Shown in pieces: positions 1 through 5,802 of a stretch of DNA of 7,239 bases (positions within the stretch are counted from its first letter, which is position 1; every line of letters begins with the position of its first letter). The translations under genes and the position numbers were made by a program. Under the pieces are notes generated by a model, which was given only the letters and a program-made list of their open reading frames with translations, had not been told where the DNA came from and ran no database searches. Source of the stretch: an uncultured Lachnospiraceae bacterium (lineage in GTDB: Bacteria; Bacillota; Clostridia; Lachnospirales; Lachnospiraceae); NCBI GenBank assembly GCA_902783735.1, contig CACZSE010000238.1, positions 1 through 7,239 on the forward strand, written 5' to 3'.

Positions 1-225
1 CAATATTCTGGCTATCAGAATGGCTAAGGTCTGGAGAGGCGTCAGAAAATAAAGCCCGGTCAGAGTTATAAGGTTTGCAAGTCCAAGCTTTGCTCCGGGG
101 ATCGGTATCGCAAAGGGAATTAAAAATTCAACATAACTAAATCCCAGTGCCAATGCAGTTAAAACTCCGCAAAGTGCGACAGTCTTTGCAGGAGTTTTTT
201 TATTGTCATCATTCGGAAACCGCAT
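1..225 (-). CDS. Gx transporter family membrane protein (HepA/EetB-like), partial at 3' end
   Basis: The minus-strand frame is open from ATG 225 to the left edge, giving the first 75 residues; the C-terminus lies outside the window. After about 14 polar residues comes a hydrophobic stretch and the motif PGAKLGLANLITL (residues 43-55), which is characteristic of the Gx transporter family, often annotated as heptaprenyl diphosphate synthase component I. Members are small polytopic proteins resembling ECF S components. In Listeria the homologue next to a NusG-domain-II protein is, as I recall, EetB of the extracellular electron transfer locus. An in-frame ATG at 231 is also possible, but AGGAGG at 240-235 stands 9 nt from ATG 225 and only 3 nt from ATG 231, so 225 is preferred. 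The gene overlaps the end of the upstream NusG-II gene by 17 nt, which suggests translational coupling. The substrate is unknown, and a true prenyl-synthase role is unlikely. Family call is firm; function is inferred. Confidence 0.85.
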   Translation of the reverse strand, partial: MRFPNDDNKKTPAKTVALCGVLTALALGFSYVEFLIPFAIPIPGAKLGLANLITLTGLYFLTPLQTLAILIARIL

Positions 226-604
226 CTGCATCAGCCTCCTTGTCACTTATTATGCTGACTGTAAGTCTGTGGGGAAGACATACTATGGTCTCTTTGTCAT
301 AATGAACGGGAGCATGCTTCACGCATATCTTATCCGGACAGTCGGCACTTTCAACGTATACTTCACCGTCTTTTATGCATATCACATTTTCACCGTGTTC
401 ACTGCTTACGGTGAAAGTATCATCTTTGTTTAAGGGATATTCACCGTAAACGTTACCGTTAAGTGTTACCCTTACTCTGTCTCCCATTACCTTTGTTTCA
501 TTGCTGAAAATGAGTATAAGCAAAACTCCGAGAGCGATCATAACAAAGAAGAGCAGTATATCATTTTTTGATGATTTCATATCTGAGTTCTGAAGTAAAG
601 ACAT
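209..604 (-). CDS. NusG domain II-containing membrane-anchored protein (EetA-like)
   Basis: This 131-residue protein has a short N-terminal tail, one membrane segment at about residues 15-33, and an extracytoplasmic NusG-domain-II fold (about 38-121). The family hallmark is visible: D88-C-P-D-K-I-C94 followed by K96-H97, then C109-L-P-H112. Three cysteines and two histidines are conserved, which would suit metal, redox or flavin-related chemistry, but none is demonstrated. Despite the name it is not the transcription factor NusG. Start choice: GAAGGAG at 617-611 is 6 nt from ATG 604. A TTG at 610 lies between them and is too close; a later ATG at 580 has no good ribosome binding site. The gene overlaps the 3' end of the ApbE gene by 44 nt and the next gene by 17 nt. 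Homologues next to ApbE and Gx-transporter genes include Listeria EetA (recalled). Function is inferred from context only. Confidence 0.87.
   Translation of the reverse strand: MSLLQNSDMKSSKNDILLFFVMIALGVLLILIFSNETKVMGDRVRVTLNGNVYGEYPLNKDDTFTVSSEHGENVICIKDGEVYVESADCPDKICVKHAPVHYDKETIVCLPHRLTVSIISDKEADADAVSE
235..240 (-). promoter_or_regulatory. Ribosome binding site for the Gx transporter gene
   Basis: A perfect AGGAGG (minus strand) lies inside the last codons of the NusG-domain-II gene. It decides the start of the next gene: it is 9 nt from ATG 225 and 3 nt from ATG 231. Confidence 0.75.
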
Positions 605-1580
605 CCGCAACTCCTTCGGTCACATAGAGATTTTGAGTTTCGTCACATATTACAAAATCAAATAAACCTGAGTTTTTGATCCAAAAATCTGTTGCCTTTT
701 CTTTTCCCATGACATACAGGGCGGTTGAGAGTGCATCCGCCAAAGTTGGATCATCGGATATGATAGTAACAGATACGATACCGTTATCGGCCGGATAGCC
801 GGTAAACGGATCTATGATATGATGATATCTGACTGAATCCTTTTCAAAATATCTTTCATATCCGCCCGATGTTATGACCGCTTTGTCATGAACAGAGACT
901 ATTCCCAGCTTTTTCTCACTGTCAAAGGGACTTTTTATAGCTACCTTCCAATTATTTCCGTCAGATTTATGACCTAAGGCATAGACATTACCACCAAGAT
1001 TTACTATTGCGCTGTTTATGCCATTTTGGCAGATAATATCTCTTGCTTTTTCTGAAGCATAACCTTTTGCTATCCCACCGAAATCTATAGCTGCATTTTC
1101 TGACAGAGAGATCTTCATGTTTTCTCTGTCTATGTTTATATCAGTATTTTTCAGTTCATCACAAAGTCTTGAAAGCGTTTCGGGATCGGGGACCTTAAAA
1201 TTTTTATCCGTAAATCCCCATTCCTTCATGATCGGATAAATGCATATATCAAATGCACCTGCGGTCTGTTTTTTTATCTTCAGGCTTTTTTCGATCAAAA
1301 GATCCGTATCCGGTGTGAGGTCGGCACTCTTTATCTCATTTAGCCGATAGACAACACTGTCTTTTTTTGTCACGGAAAGGCTTTCATCCAAAGCCTCTAT
1401 TGCCTGTTTAACTTCCTGAACCGCTTTTTCGGAGCCTTTACCGTGTGCTGTGACCGACATGTAAGTGTCCATGGCAAAAAAATCTGCCGAAGCCGATTGC
1501 GGCATACTTTTTTGTGCCCAATATGCGATTGCCGAAAATATAATGACCACCAGGGCCACTGAGAAGAGCTTTTTTTTCAT
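561..1580 (-). CDS. apbE: FAD:protein FMN transferase (ApbE family)
   Basis: ApbE/Ftp enzymes use FAD to attach FMN by a phosphoester bond to Ser/Thr of target flavoproteins outside the membrane, such as RnfG, NqrC or FMN-binding-domain lipoproteins. The 339-residue protein has an N-terminal hydrophobic anchor (about 5-20) without a lipobox cysteine, so it appears membrane-tethered rather than lipidated. Family motifs occur in order: FFAMDTYM (34-41), IDFGGIAKGYASE (165-177), VNLGGNVYALG (193-203), ITSGGYERYF (236-245), HHIIDPFTGYPAD (253-265) and ADALSTALYVMG (281-292). The last carries the Asp/Ser/Thr group expected at the metal site. Length is normal. The frame is open up to an ATG at 1634, but the predicted promoter places the transcript start near 1633, so ATG 1580 (Met-Lys-Lys-Lys before the anchor) is chosen; its ribosome binding site (AGAG) is weak. 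It is the first gene of the leftward operon. The flavoprotein target is not in the window. Confidence 0.93.
   Translation of the reverse strand: MKKKLFSVALVVIIFSAIAYWAQKSMPQSASADFFAMDTYMSVTAHGKGSEKAVQEVKQAIEALDESLSVTKKDSVVYRLNEIKSADLTPDTDLLIEKSLKIKKQTAGAFDICIYPIMKEWGFTDKNFKVPDPETLSRLCDELKNTDINIDRENMKISLSENAAIDFGGIAKGYASEKARDIICQNGINSAIVNLGGNVYALGHKSDGNNWKVAIKSPFDSEKKLGIVSVHDKAVITSGGYERYFEKDSVRYHHIIDPFTGYPADNGIVSVTIISDDPTLADALSTALYVMGKEKATDFWIKNSGLFDFVICDETQNLYVTEGVADVFTSELRYEIIKK
611..617 (-). promoter_or_regulatory. Ribosome binding site for the NusG-II gene
   Basis: GAAGGAG on the minus strand lies within the last 20 codons of the ApbE gene, 6 nt upstream of ATG 604. It fixes the start at 604 rather than at the TTG at 610 or the ATG at 580. 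Confidence 0.7.
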
Positions 1581-1639
1581 ATTAAATATCTCTACGGTAA
1601 AAAAGTAAGCGGTCTGACGACTGTATCGATTCATAGGCT

Positions 1640-1668
1640 ATTATACACGTTAAGGAATATAAAGATAA
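1640..1668 (-). promoter_or_regulatory. Predicted sigma-A promoter of the apbE operon
   Basis: On the minus strand a perfect TATAAT (-10) lies at 1645-1640, and a weak -35 (TTATCT, 3 of 6 matches) at 1668-1663, with a 17-nt spacer. Transcription would begin near 1633, giving a leader of about 50 nt before ATG 1580. This argues against translation from ATG 1634. Prediction from sequence only. Confidence 0.55.
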
Positions 1669-1681
1669 TACGATTTATATT
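1656..1681. repeat. AT-rich inverted repeat in the divergent promoter region
   Basis: AATATAAA (1656-1663) is perfectly mirrored by TTTATATT (1674-1681) around a 10-nt spacer. It overlaps the predicted -35 of the leftward promoter and lies upstream of the rightward promoter, where a regulator could act on both. The arms are entirely A and T, so chance is a serious alternative. A second imperfect dyad (GATAA 1686-1690 with TTATC 1699-1703) follows it. Confidence 0.3.
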
Positions 1682-1720
1682 TTCTGATAAAAGTTTTCTT
1701 ATCGGGCTGCTAACAAATAA

Positions 1721-1749
1721 TTGTGCTTTCTTATGTTTGATGTTATCAT
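1721..1749 (+). promoter_or_regulatory. Predicted promoter of the queT-led operon
   Basis: TATCAT (-10, 5 of 6) at 1744-1749 is preceded by TGT at 1741-1743, making an extended -10. A weak -35 (TTGTGC, 3 of 6) lies at 1721-1726 with a 17-nt spacer. Transcription would start near 1756, just upstream of the riboswitch stem at 1772. Prediction from sequence only. Confidence 0.5.
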
Positions 1750-1771
1750 GTATCGTGGCTTCGGTCGGATC

Positions 1772-1812
1772 AGTGAGTTCGAGACCATCCTCACTATAAA
1801 CAAAACTAGGAG
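1772..1812 (+). promoter_or_regulatory. Candidate preQ1-I riboswitch controlling queT
   Basis: A 6-bp stem P1 forms from AGTGAG (1772-1777) and CTCACT (1790-1795). The 12-nt loop starts with TTC (1778-1780) and ends in C1789, the position of the preQ1-pairing cytosine in known examples. The A-rich tail ATAAACAAAACTAGGAG (1796-1812) closely matches preQ1-I tails. A pseudoknot between loop CGAG (1780-1783) and tail CTAG (1806-1809) gives three Watson-Crick pairs with one internal G/A mismatch. The tail contains the AGGAG Shine-Dalgarno (1808-1812), 7 nt from ATG 1820, so ligand binding would be expected to block translation initiation. The downstream QueT-family gene fits, since preQ1 riboswitches commonly control queuosine synthesis and transport genes. 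Recognised by eye, not by a covariance model. Confidence 0.8.
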
Positions 1813-1819
1813 AAAAAAC

Positions 1820-2374
1820 ATGAAAAACAAAACAGCGAGATTTATTACTCAGGCTGCCATCATAGCAGCCTTGTATGTGGTGCTTTCATTGCTCACATAC
1901 TCATTTTCTTATCTGGAGATACAATGCAGAGTGGCAGAGGCTCTGTGCATGACTATCTTCTATACCCCTGCAGGTGTATTCGGGGTGTTTGTCGGTTGTC
2001 TTATTACCAATATTTTCGGCGGATCATGGATAGATATAGTATTCGGATCATTAGCTACACTTATTGCGGCGGTTTTGACAAAACCGATAGCCGACTGCAT
2101 CAGAAAAAAGCATGGGCCTGTACTAAGTGTAAAAAACAGTTTACTTATTCCCATTCCTACTGTAATAGTTAATACAATTATCATACCTTTTGTGTTATAT
2201 TATGGTTATGGTATTACAAGCATGGGGTCTGCTACGGCTACGGCAGCAGTCCTTGGACTTATGGCCTTTTCTATCTGTGCCGGAGAAGTTATTTCCTGCT
2301 ATGTGTTTGGACCCATACTTGTAAAGATTATGAACAGGGTTGATCAGAGCCTGCATCTGTCATTGGAAGATTAA
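1820..2374 (+). CDS. queT: QueT family queuosine-precursor transporter (ECF S component)
   Basis: This 184-residue polytopic membrane protein is made almost entirely of hydrophobic segments, from about residue 9 to 170. Family features include QCRVAEAL (35-42), NIFGG (64-68) and DIVFGSLATLIAA (72-84), followed by a Pro-rich segment IPIPTVIVN (110-118) and GEVISCYVFGP (155-165). QueT/DUF988 proteins are predicted substrate-binding components of energy-coupling factor transporters for queuosine precursors such as preQ1; they need a shared EcfA/EcfA'/EcfT module, which is not in this window. The start is set by AGGAG at 1808-1812, 7 nt from ATG 1820; the frame is open upstream to TTG 1721, but that would read through the promoter and riboswitch. 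The candidate preQ1-I riboswitch directly upstream supports the substrate class. Family call is firm; the exact ligand (preQ1, preQ0 or queuine) is inferred. Confidence 0.92.
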   Translation: MKNKTARFITQAAIIAALYVVLSLLTYSFSYLEIQCRVAEALCMTIFYTPAGVFGVFVGCLITNIFGGSWIDIVFGSLATLIAAVLTKPIADCIRKKHGPVLSVKNSLLIPIPTVIVNTIIIPFVLYYGYGITSMGSATATAAVLGLMAFSICAGEVISCYVFGPILVKIMNRVDQSLHLSLED

Positions 2375-2387
2375 ACAAATGATACCG

Positions 2388-2404
2388 GCTCTGTTTTAAA
2401 GAGC
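2388..2404 (+). other. Small hairpin immediately before the phosphoesterase start codon
   Basis: GCTCT (2388-2392) pairs with AGAGC (2400-2404) around a 7-nt loop. The 3' arm abuts ATG 2405 and includes the only Shine-Dalgarno-like bases (AAAGAG). No U-run follows, so it is not a terminator. It could lower translation of the next gene, or be chance. Confidence 0.3.
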
Positions 2405-3400
2405 ATGAAACAAAAAAAGATTTGGTCTGCTTTGATGCTTTCCATACTCATTTTTCTTTGTGCCTGTGGTCAGGGAACACAAAGAACGGATGAAGGCACG
2501 GAGGTGTTAAAGCAAGATCAGACTGAAGCCGTACAACAAAATAATACAAGTGAGATTCCGGTACATATAACAAATGAAACTCTGGATGTGGAAGGACTTG
2601 ACAGGGAATTTAATATCTTTTTTCTTGCCGATTCCCACATATCATTATGTGATGAGAGAGATGCATCATTAAAGTTAAAGGCTGCGCAAAGAAGCGGCAT
2701 GTTTAAGACTGATGGCATAGAAGCGTGGGACAGATTCGATGCACTCATAAAAGAAGCTTCGGGCGATACAAACGATATAGCGATATTTGGCGGTGATATC
2801 ATAGACTCTGCCATGTATGCTTCCATCGATCATATAAAAGAGCAGATGAACAGTCTTCCGTTTCCGTATCTTTACAACATGGGAAATCACGATTTTGAGT
2901 ACGGAGACGAGTATTTTTCCCCGGTGGCATATGAAGAATATCTGCCAAGACTGGAAAGCATTCACGGAAATAAACCATATCAGATCAAAGAATATGATGA
3001 TCTGATCATATTTGTTGCCGATGATGATAACAGCCAGATAGATGCTCCCATACTGGAAGCGTATAAAGAAGTAGCAAAAAAAGATAAACCTGTTGTACTG
3101 GTTGTACATGTTCCCATAGAGCCCGTGACTGGTGATGATTCGTTAACGGAAAAGTGTAAAGAGGTCTGGGGGCCTTCACCCGATGGGAAAAGCCGAGTCA
3201 CAATGGGGGTTAACGGCTGTTACCCGAATGACATCACAAGCGAGTTTTTGAATCTGGTATTATCTGATGAAAGCCCCGTTGTCATGGTCCTTGCCGGTCA
3301 TATACATTTTTACAGTAAGGATATGTTAAACGATCGTATAGTTCAGATAGTCACAGGAGCTGCTTTTGAAGGCGATGCCCTCAGGATAACTTTAAAATGA
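2405..3400 (+). CDS. Lipoprotein metallophosphoesterase (calcineurin-like), substrate unknown
   Basis: The 331-residue protein begins with a lipoprotein signal peptide: basic N-terminus, hydrophobic core (about 6-18) and a lipobox-like L18-C-A-C21, so the mature protein would be lipidated at C21 and face outside. A polar linker rich in Gln, Asn, Thr and Glu (22-55) leads to a metallophosphoesterase domain (about 68-331). All usual metal-binding motifs are present in order: D76-S-H78, G130-D131, G160-N-H-D163, H235 and G298-H-I-H301. The enzyme should therefore be a competent two-metal phosphoesterase; the sequence does not tell whether it acts on nucleotides, phospholipids, wall polymers or phosphodiesters. 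The ribosome binding site is weak (AAAGAG next to ATG) and partly within a hairpin. It lies 30 nt after queT and 16 nt before mutS2, so it is probably co-transcribed and under the same promoter. Domain call is firm; biological role is unknown. Confidence 0.88.
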   Translation: MKQKKIWSALMLSILIFLCACGQGTQRTDEGTEVLKQDQTEAVQQNNTSEIPVHITNETLDVEGLDREFNIFFLADSHISLCDERDASLKLKAAQRSGMFKTDGIEAWDRFDALIKEASGDTNDIAIFGGDIIDSAMYASIDHIKEQMNSLPFPYLYNMGNHDFEYGDEYFSPVAYEEYLPRLESIHGNKPYQIKEYDDLIIFVADDDNSQIDAPILEAYKEVAKKDKPVVLVVHVPIEPVTGDDSLTEKCKEVWGPSPDGKSRVTMGVNGCYPNDITSEFLNLVLSDESPVVMVLAGHIHFYSKDMLNDRIVQIVTGAAFEGDALRITLK

Positions 3401-3416
3401 TCAAAATATTTAAGGC

Positions 3417-5801
3417 ATGAACACAAAAGTTTTATCAGTACTGGAATACAATAAGATAATAGAAAAACTGGCTTCCTATGCATCGTCGCCTCTCGGTAAA
3501 GACATGTGTACGAAGCTTGTTCCCGTTTCGGATAAAGATCGTATAGAAGAAGCTCAGAAGAATACTTCCGATGCATTTGACAGGCTCATAAAAAAAGACG
3601 GTATCAGCTTCGGAAGCAATAAGAATGTAACCTTAAGCATGCGTTCGCTTGAGATAGGTGCGACACTTTCTGCGTCGGAACTGCTTACCGTTGCCAATTT
3701 TCTGACAAATGTAAACAGGGTAAAAAGCTATGGACGAAAGGAAAAACCGGATGAACCGGACGATTCCCTGACTCCGTTTTTTGAGGATCTGATGCCCTTT
3801 ACCCAGTTAGCCGAAGAGATACAAAAGTGCATCATTTCCGAAGATGAGATAGCCGATGATGCATCTTCGGATCTTAAAAAGATACGTAGAGAGATAGCTT
3901 CGACAAACGATAAGATAAGATCTCAGCTCGCAAGTATGTTAAACGGTTCCGTAAGGTCCTACCTTCAGGATGCCGTTATAACCATGCGTGACAACAGGTA
4001 CTGTATACCCGTAAAAGCTGAGTATAAGAGTCAGGTTGCGGGTATGATCCATGATCAGTCTTCTACCGGATCCACGGTATTTATAGAGCCGGCTGCCGTT
4101 GTGAATCTTAACAACCGCATCAGAGAGCTTTCCATGGAAGAGGAAAAAGAGATCGAGATCATCTTAGCCGACCTCAGTGCAAAGGTCGGTGTATATTGTG
4201 AAGATATCACTACGGATCAAAAGATCATGACAAAACTGGATTTCATTTTCGCAAAAGGCAGGCTTGCTTTGGAGCAGAATGCGACCCGTCCGATATTTAA
4301 CAATGATCGTGTCATCAACATAAGAAAGGGACGACATCCGCTTTTGGATCCGTCAAAGGTTGTTCCGATAGATATAAGACTCGGAGAGGATTTTGATCTT
4401 CTCATAGTTACCGGTCCCAACACGGGAGGTAAGACCGTATCGTTAAAAACGGTAGGTCTTTTGACCCTCATGGGTCAGGCGGGACTGCACATACCTGCCG
4501 GTGACCGATCAAAACTTGCGATCTTTGAAAAGGTTTATGCCGATATAGGCGATGAACAGAGTATAGAACAGAGTCTTTCAACATTTTCCGCTCATATGAA
4601 AAATATCGTGACGATATTAAAGCATGCCGATGAAAACAGTCTGTGTCTTTTCGATGAGCTGGGAGCCGGAACCGATCCCACCGAAGGAGCGGCTTTGGCG
4701 ATCGCAATATTGAATCATCTTCATGACAGAGGCATAAGGACAATGGCAACAACTCATTACAGTGAGCTTAAGGTCTATGCCCTATCCACATCCTTCGTGG
4801 AAAATGCATGCTGTGAATTTGATGTGGAGACTCTGAGTCCGACTTATCGCCTGCTCATAGGCATTCCGGGAAAGAGTAATGCATTTGCGATCTCAAAAAG
4901 GTTAGGACTTAAGGATAACATCATTGAAGCCGCAAAGCAGCAGATAGAAACCGACAAGGAAAGCTTTGAGGATCTTATAAGCGATCTTGAGACCAAGCGG
5001 GTTGTTATAGATCGTGATAAGGAAGAGATCGCCCAGGCGAAAAAGCGCATAAAGGAACTTGAACAGGCGTTAGAGAAGAAGAAAGGCCGTTTGGAGGATC
5101 AAAAGGATCAGATCTTAAGAGAGGCAAGAGAGGAAGCAAGGGAGATCCTTCAGGATGCAAAGGATACGGCGGATGAGATGATCCTGTCCATAAATAAAGC
5201 CGGACAGGGAATAGATGTAAAAGAACTTGAAAAGAAAAGATCCGGATTAAGAGATAAGATCTCGGACAATAACAGTAAGTTAAGCATCAAAAAAGAAGTA
5301 CCGAAGAAAAAAACACTCAAACCCGAAAAGTTAAAACTCGGAGATGACGTAAAAGTATTGTCAATGGGCTTAAAGGGAGTGGTAAACAGCCTGCCCGATG
5401 CCAAAGGAAATCTCTTTGTTCAATGTGGTATCATCCGTTCTAAGGTAAATATTTCCGATCTTGAACTCATTGAAGAAGAAAGCTTTAAGGAAAAAACCAC
5501 AAAGAAAAACGGTTCGAGCCTTAGCAAGATCAAGATGAGTAAGAGCTACAGTATCTCTTCGGAGATAAATCTTTTGGGAAAGACCGTAGATGAGGCAATA
5601 CACGAGCTGGATAAATATCTGGACGATGCATATTTAGCGCACCTTCCCAGTGTCCGTATAGTTCACGGAAAAGGAACCGGAGCTTTAAGAAATGCCGTAA
5701 TGAATCATTTAAAGCGTGTCAGATATGTTGCATCATACAGACAGGGTGAATACGGCGAAGGCGATGCCGGAGTAACAATAGCAGTTTTTAAGGAGAACTG
5801 A
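3417..5801 (+). CDS. mutS2: Endonuclease MutS2 / ribosome-rescue ATPase with Smr domain
   Basis: This 794-residue protein matches MutS2 in length and layout. It lacks MutS mismatch-recognition domains I and II. A helical core/clamp (about 1-300) precedes the ABC ATPase: Walker A GPNTGGKT (333-340), signature STFSAHM (388-394), Walker B LFDELGAG (411-418, D413/E414) and switch histidine in TTHYSEL (445-451). A long charged coiled coil (about 510-595) follows, then a KOW-like region (about 640-685) and a C-terminal Smr domain (about 714-794) with HGKGTGALR (750-758). The usual LDLRG at the start of Smr reads INLLG (717-721). In Bacillus subtilis MutS2 has been shown to bind and split collided ribosomes; other homologues suppress recombination. 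TAA directly precedes ATG 3417, fixing the start, but the only Shine-Dalgarno (TAAGG) is 1 nt away, so translation may depend on coupling to the upstream gene. Confidence 0.95.
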   Translation: MNTKVLSVLEYNKIIEKLASYASSPLGKDMCTKLVPVSDKDRIEEAQKNTSDAFDRLIKKDGISFGSNKNVTLSMRSLEIGATLSASELLTVANFLTNVNRVKSYGRKEKPDEPDDSLTPFFEDLMPFTQLAEEIQKCIISEDEIADDASSDLKKIRREIASTNDKIRSQLASMLNGSVRSYLQDAVITMRDNRYCIPVKAEYKSQVAGMIHDQSSTGSTVFIEPAAVVNLNNRIRELSMEEEKEIEIILADLSAKVGVYCEDITTDQKIMTKLDFIFAKGRLALEQNATRPIFNNDRVINIRKGRHPLLDPSKVVPIDIRLGEDFDLLIVTGPNTGGKTVSLKTVGLLTLMGQAGLHIPAGDRSKLAIFEKVYADIGDEQSIEQSLSTFSAHMKNIVTILKHADENSLCLFDELGAGTDPTEGAALAIAILNHLHDRGIRTMATTHYSELKVYALSTSFVENACCEFDVETLSPTYRLLIGIPGKSNAFAISKRLGLKDNIIEAAKQQIETDKESFEDLISDLETKRVVIDRDKEEIAQAKKRIKELEQALEKKKGRLEDQKDQILREAREEAREILQDAKDTADEMILSINKAGQGIDVKELEKKRSGLRDKISDNNSKLSIKKEVPKKKTLKPEKLKLGDDVKVLSMGLKGVVNSLPDAKGNLFVQCGIIRSKVNISDLELIEEESFKEKTTKKNGSSLSKIKMSKSYSISSEINLLGKTVDEAIHELDKYLDDAYLAHLPSVRIVHGKGTGALRNAVMNHLKRVRYVASYRQGEYGEGDAGVTIAVFKEN
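5791..5795 (+). promoter_or_regulatory. Ribosome binding site for the response regulator, inside mutS2
   Basis: AGGAG lies in the last codons of mutS2 (Lys-Glu-Asn), 7 nt before ATG 5803. It supports that start over the internal ATG at codon 9. Confidence 0.75.
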
Positions 5802-5802
5802 T

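Noticed and set aside
207..212. Alternative starts (two ATGs at 212 and 209) overlapping the NusG-II stop
   Set aside because: That frame hits a stop after 17 codons; the transporter frame is the one starting at ATG 225.
203..433. Plus-strand 76-codon reading frame
   Set aside because: It lies antisense to the well-supported NusG-II gene, has no ribosome binding site of note and no recognisable domain.
1581..1634. N-terminal extension of ApbE from ATG 1634
   Set aside because: The predicted -10 lies 6-11 nt upstream of this ATG, so the transcript would start at or after it; ATG 1580 precedes a normal Met-Lys-Lys-Lys signal anchor.
1721..1819. N-terminal extension of QueT from TTG 1721
   Set aside because: It would translate through the predicted promoter and riboswitch; AGGAG at 1808-1812 and the family's usual N-terminus support ATG 1820.
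2388..2404. Rho-independent terminator after queT
   Set aside because: The stem is only 5 bp and is followed by the next gene's ATG, not a U-run.
2675..3109. Minus-strand 144-codon reading frame inside the phosphoesterase
   Set aside because: It is antisense to a gene with all metallophosphoesterase motifs and shows no domain or start signal of its own.
5098..5165. Short purine-rich repeats (GAGAGG/GATC-containing) in mutS2
   Set aside because: They encode the Arg/Glu/Ala-rich coiled coil and need no other explanation.
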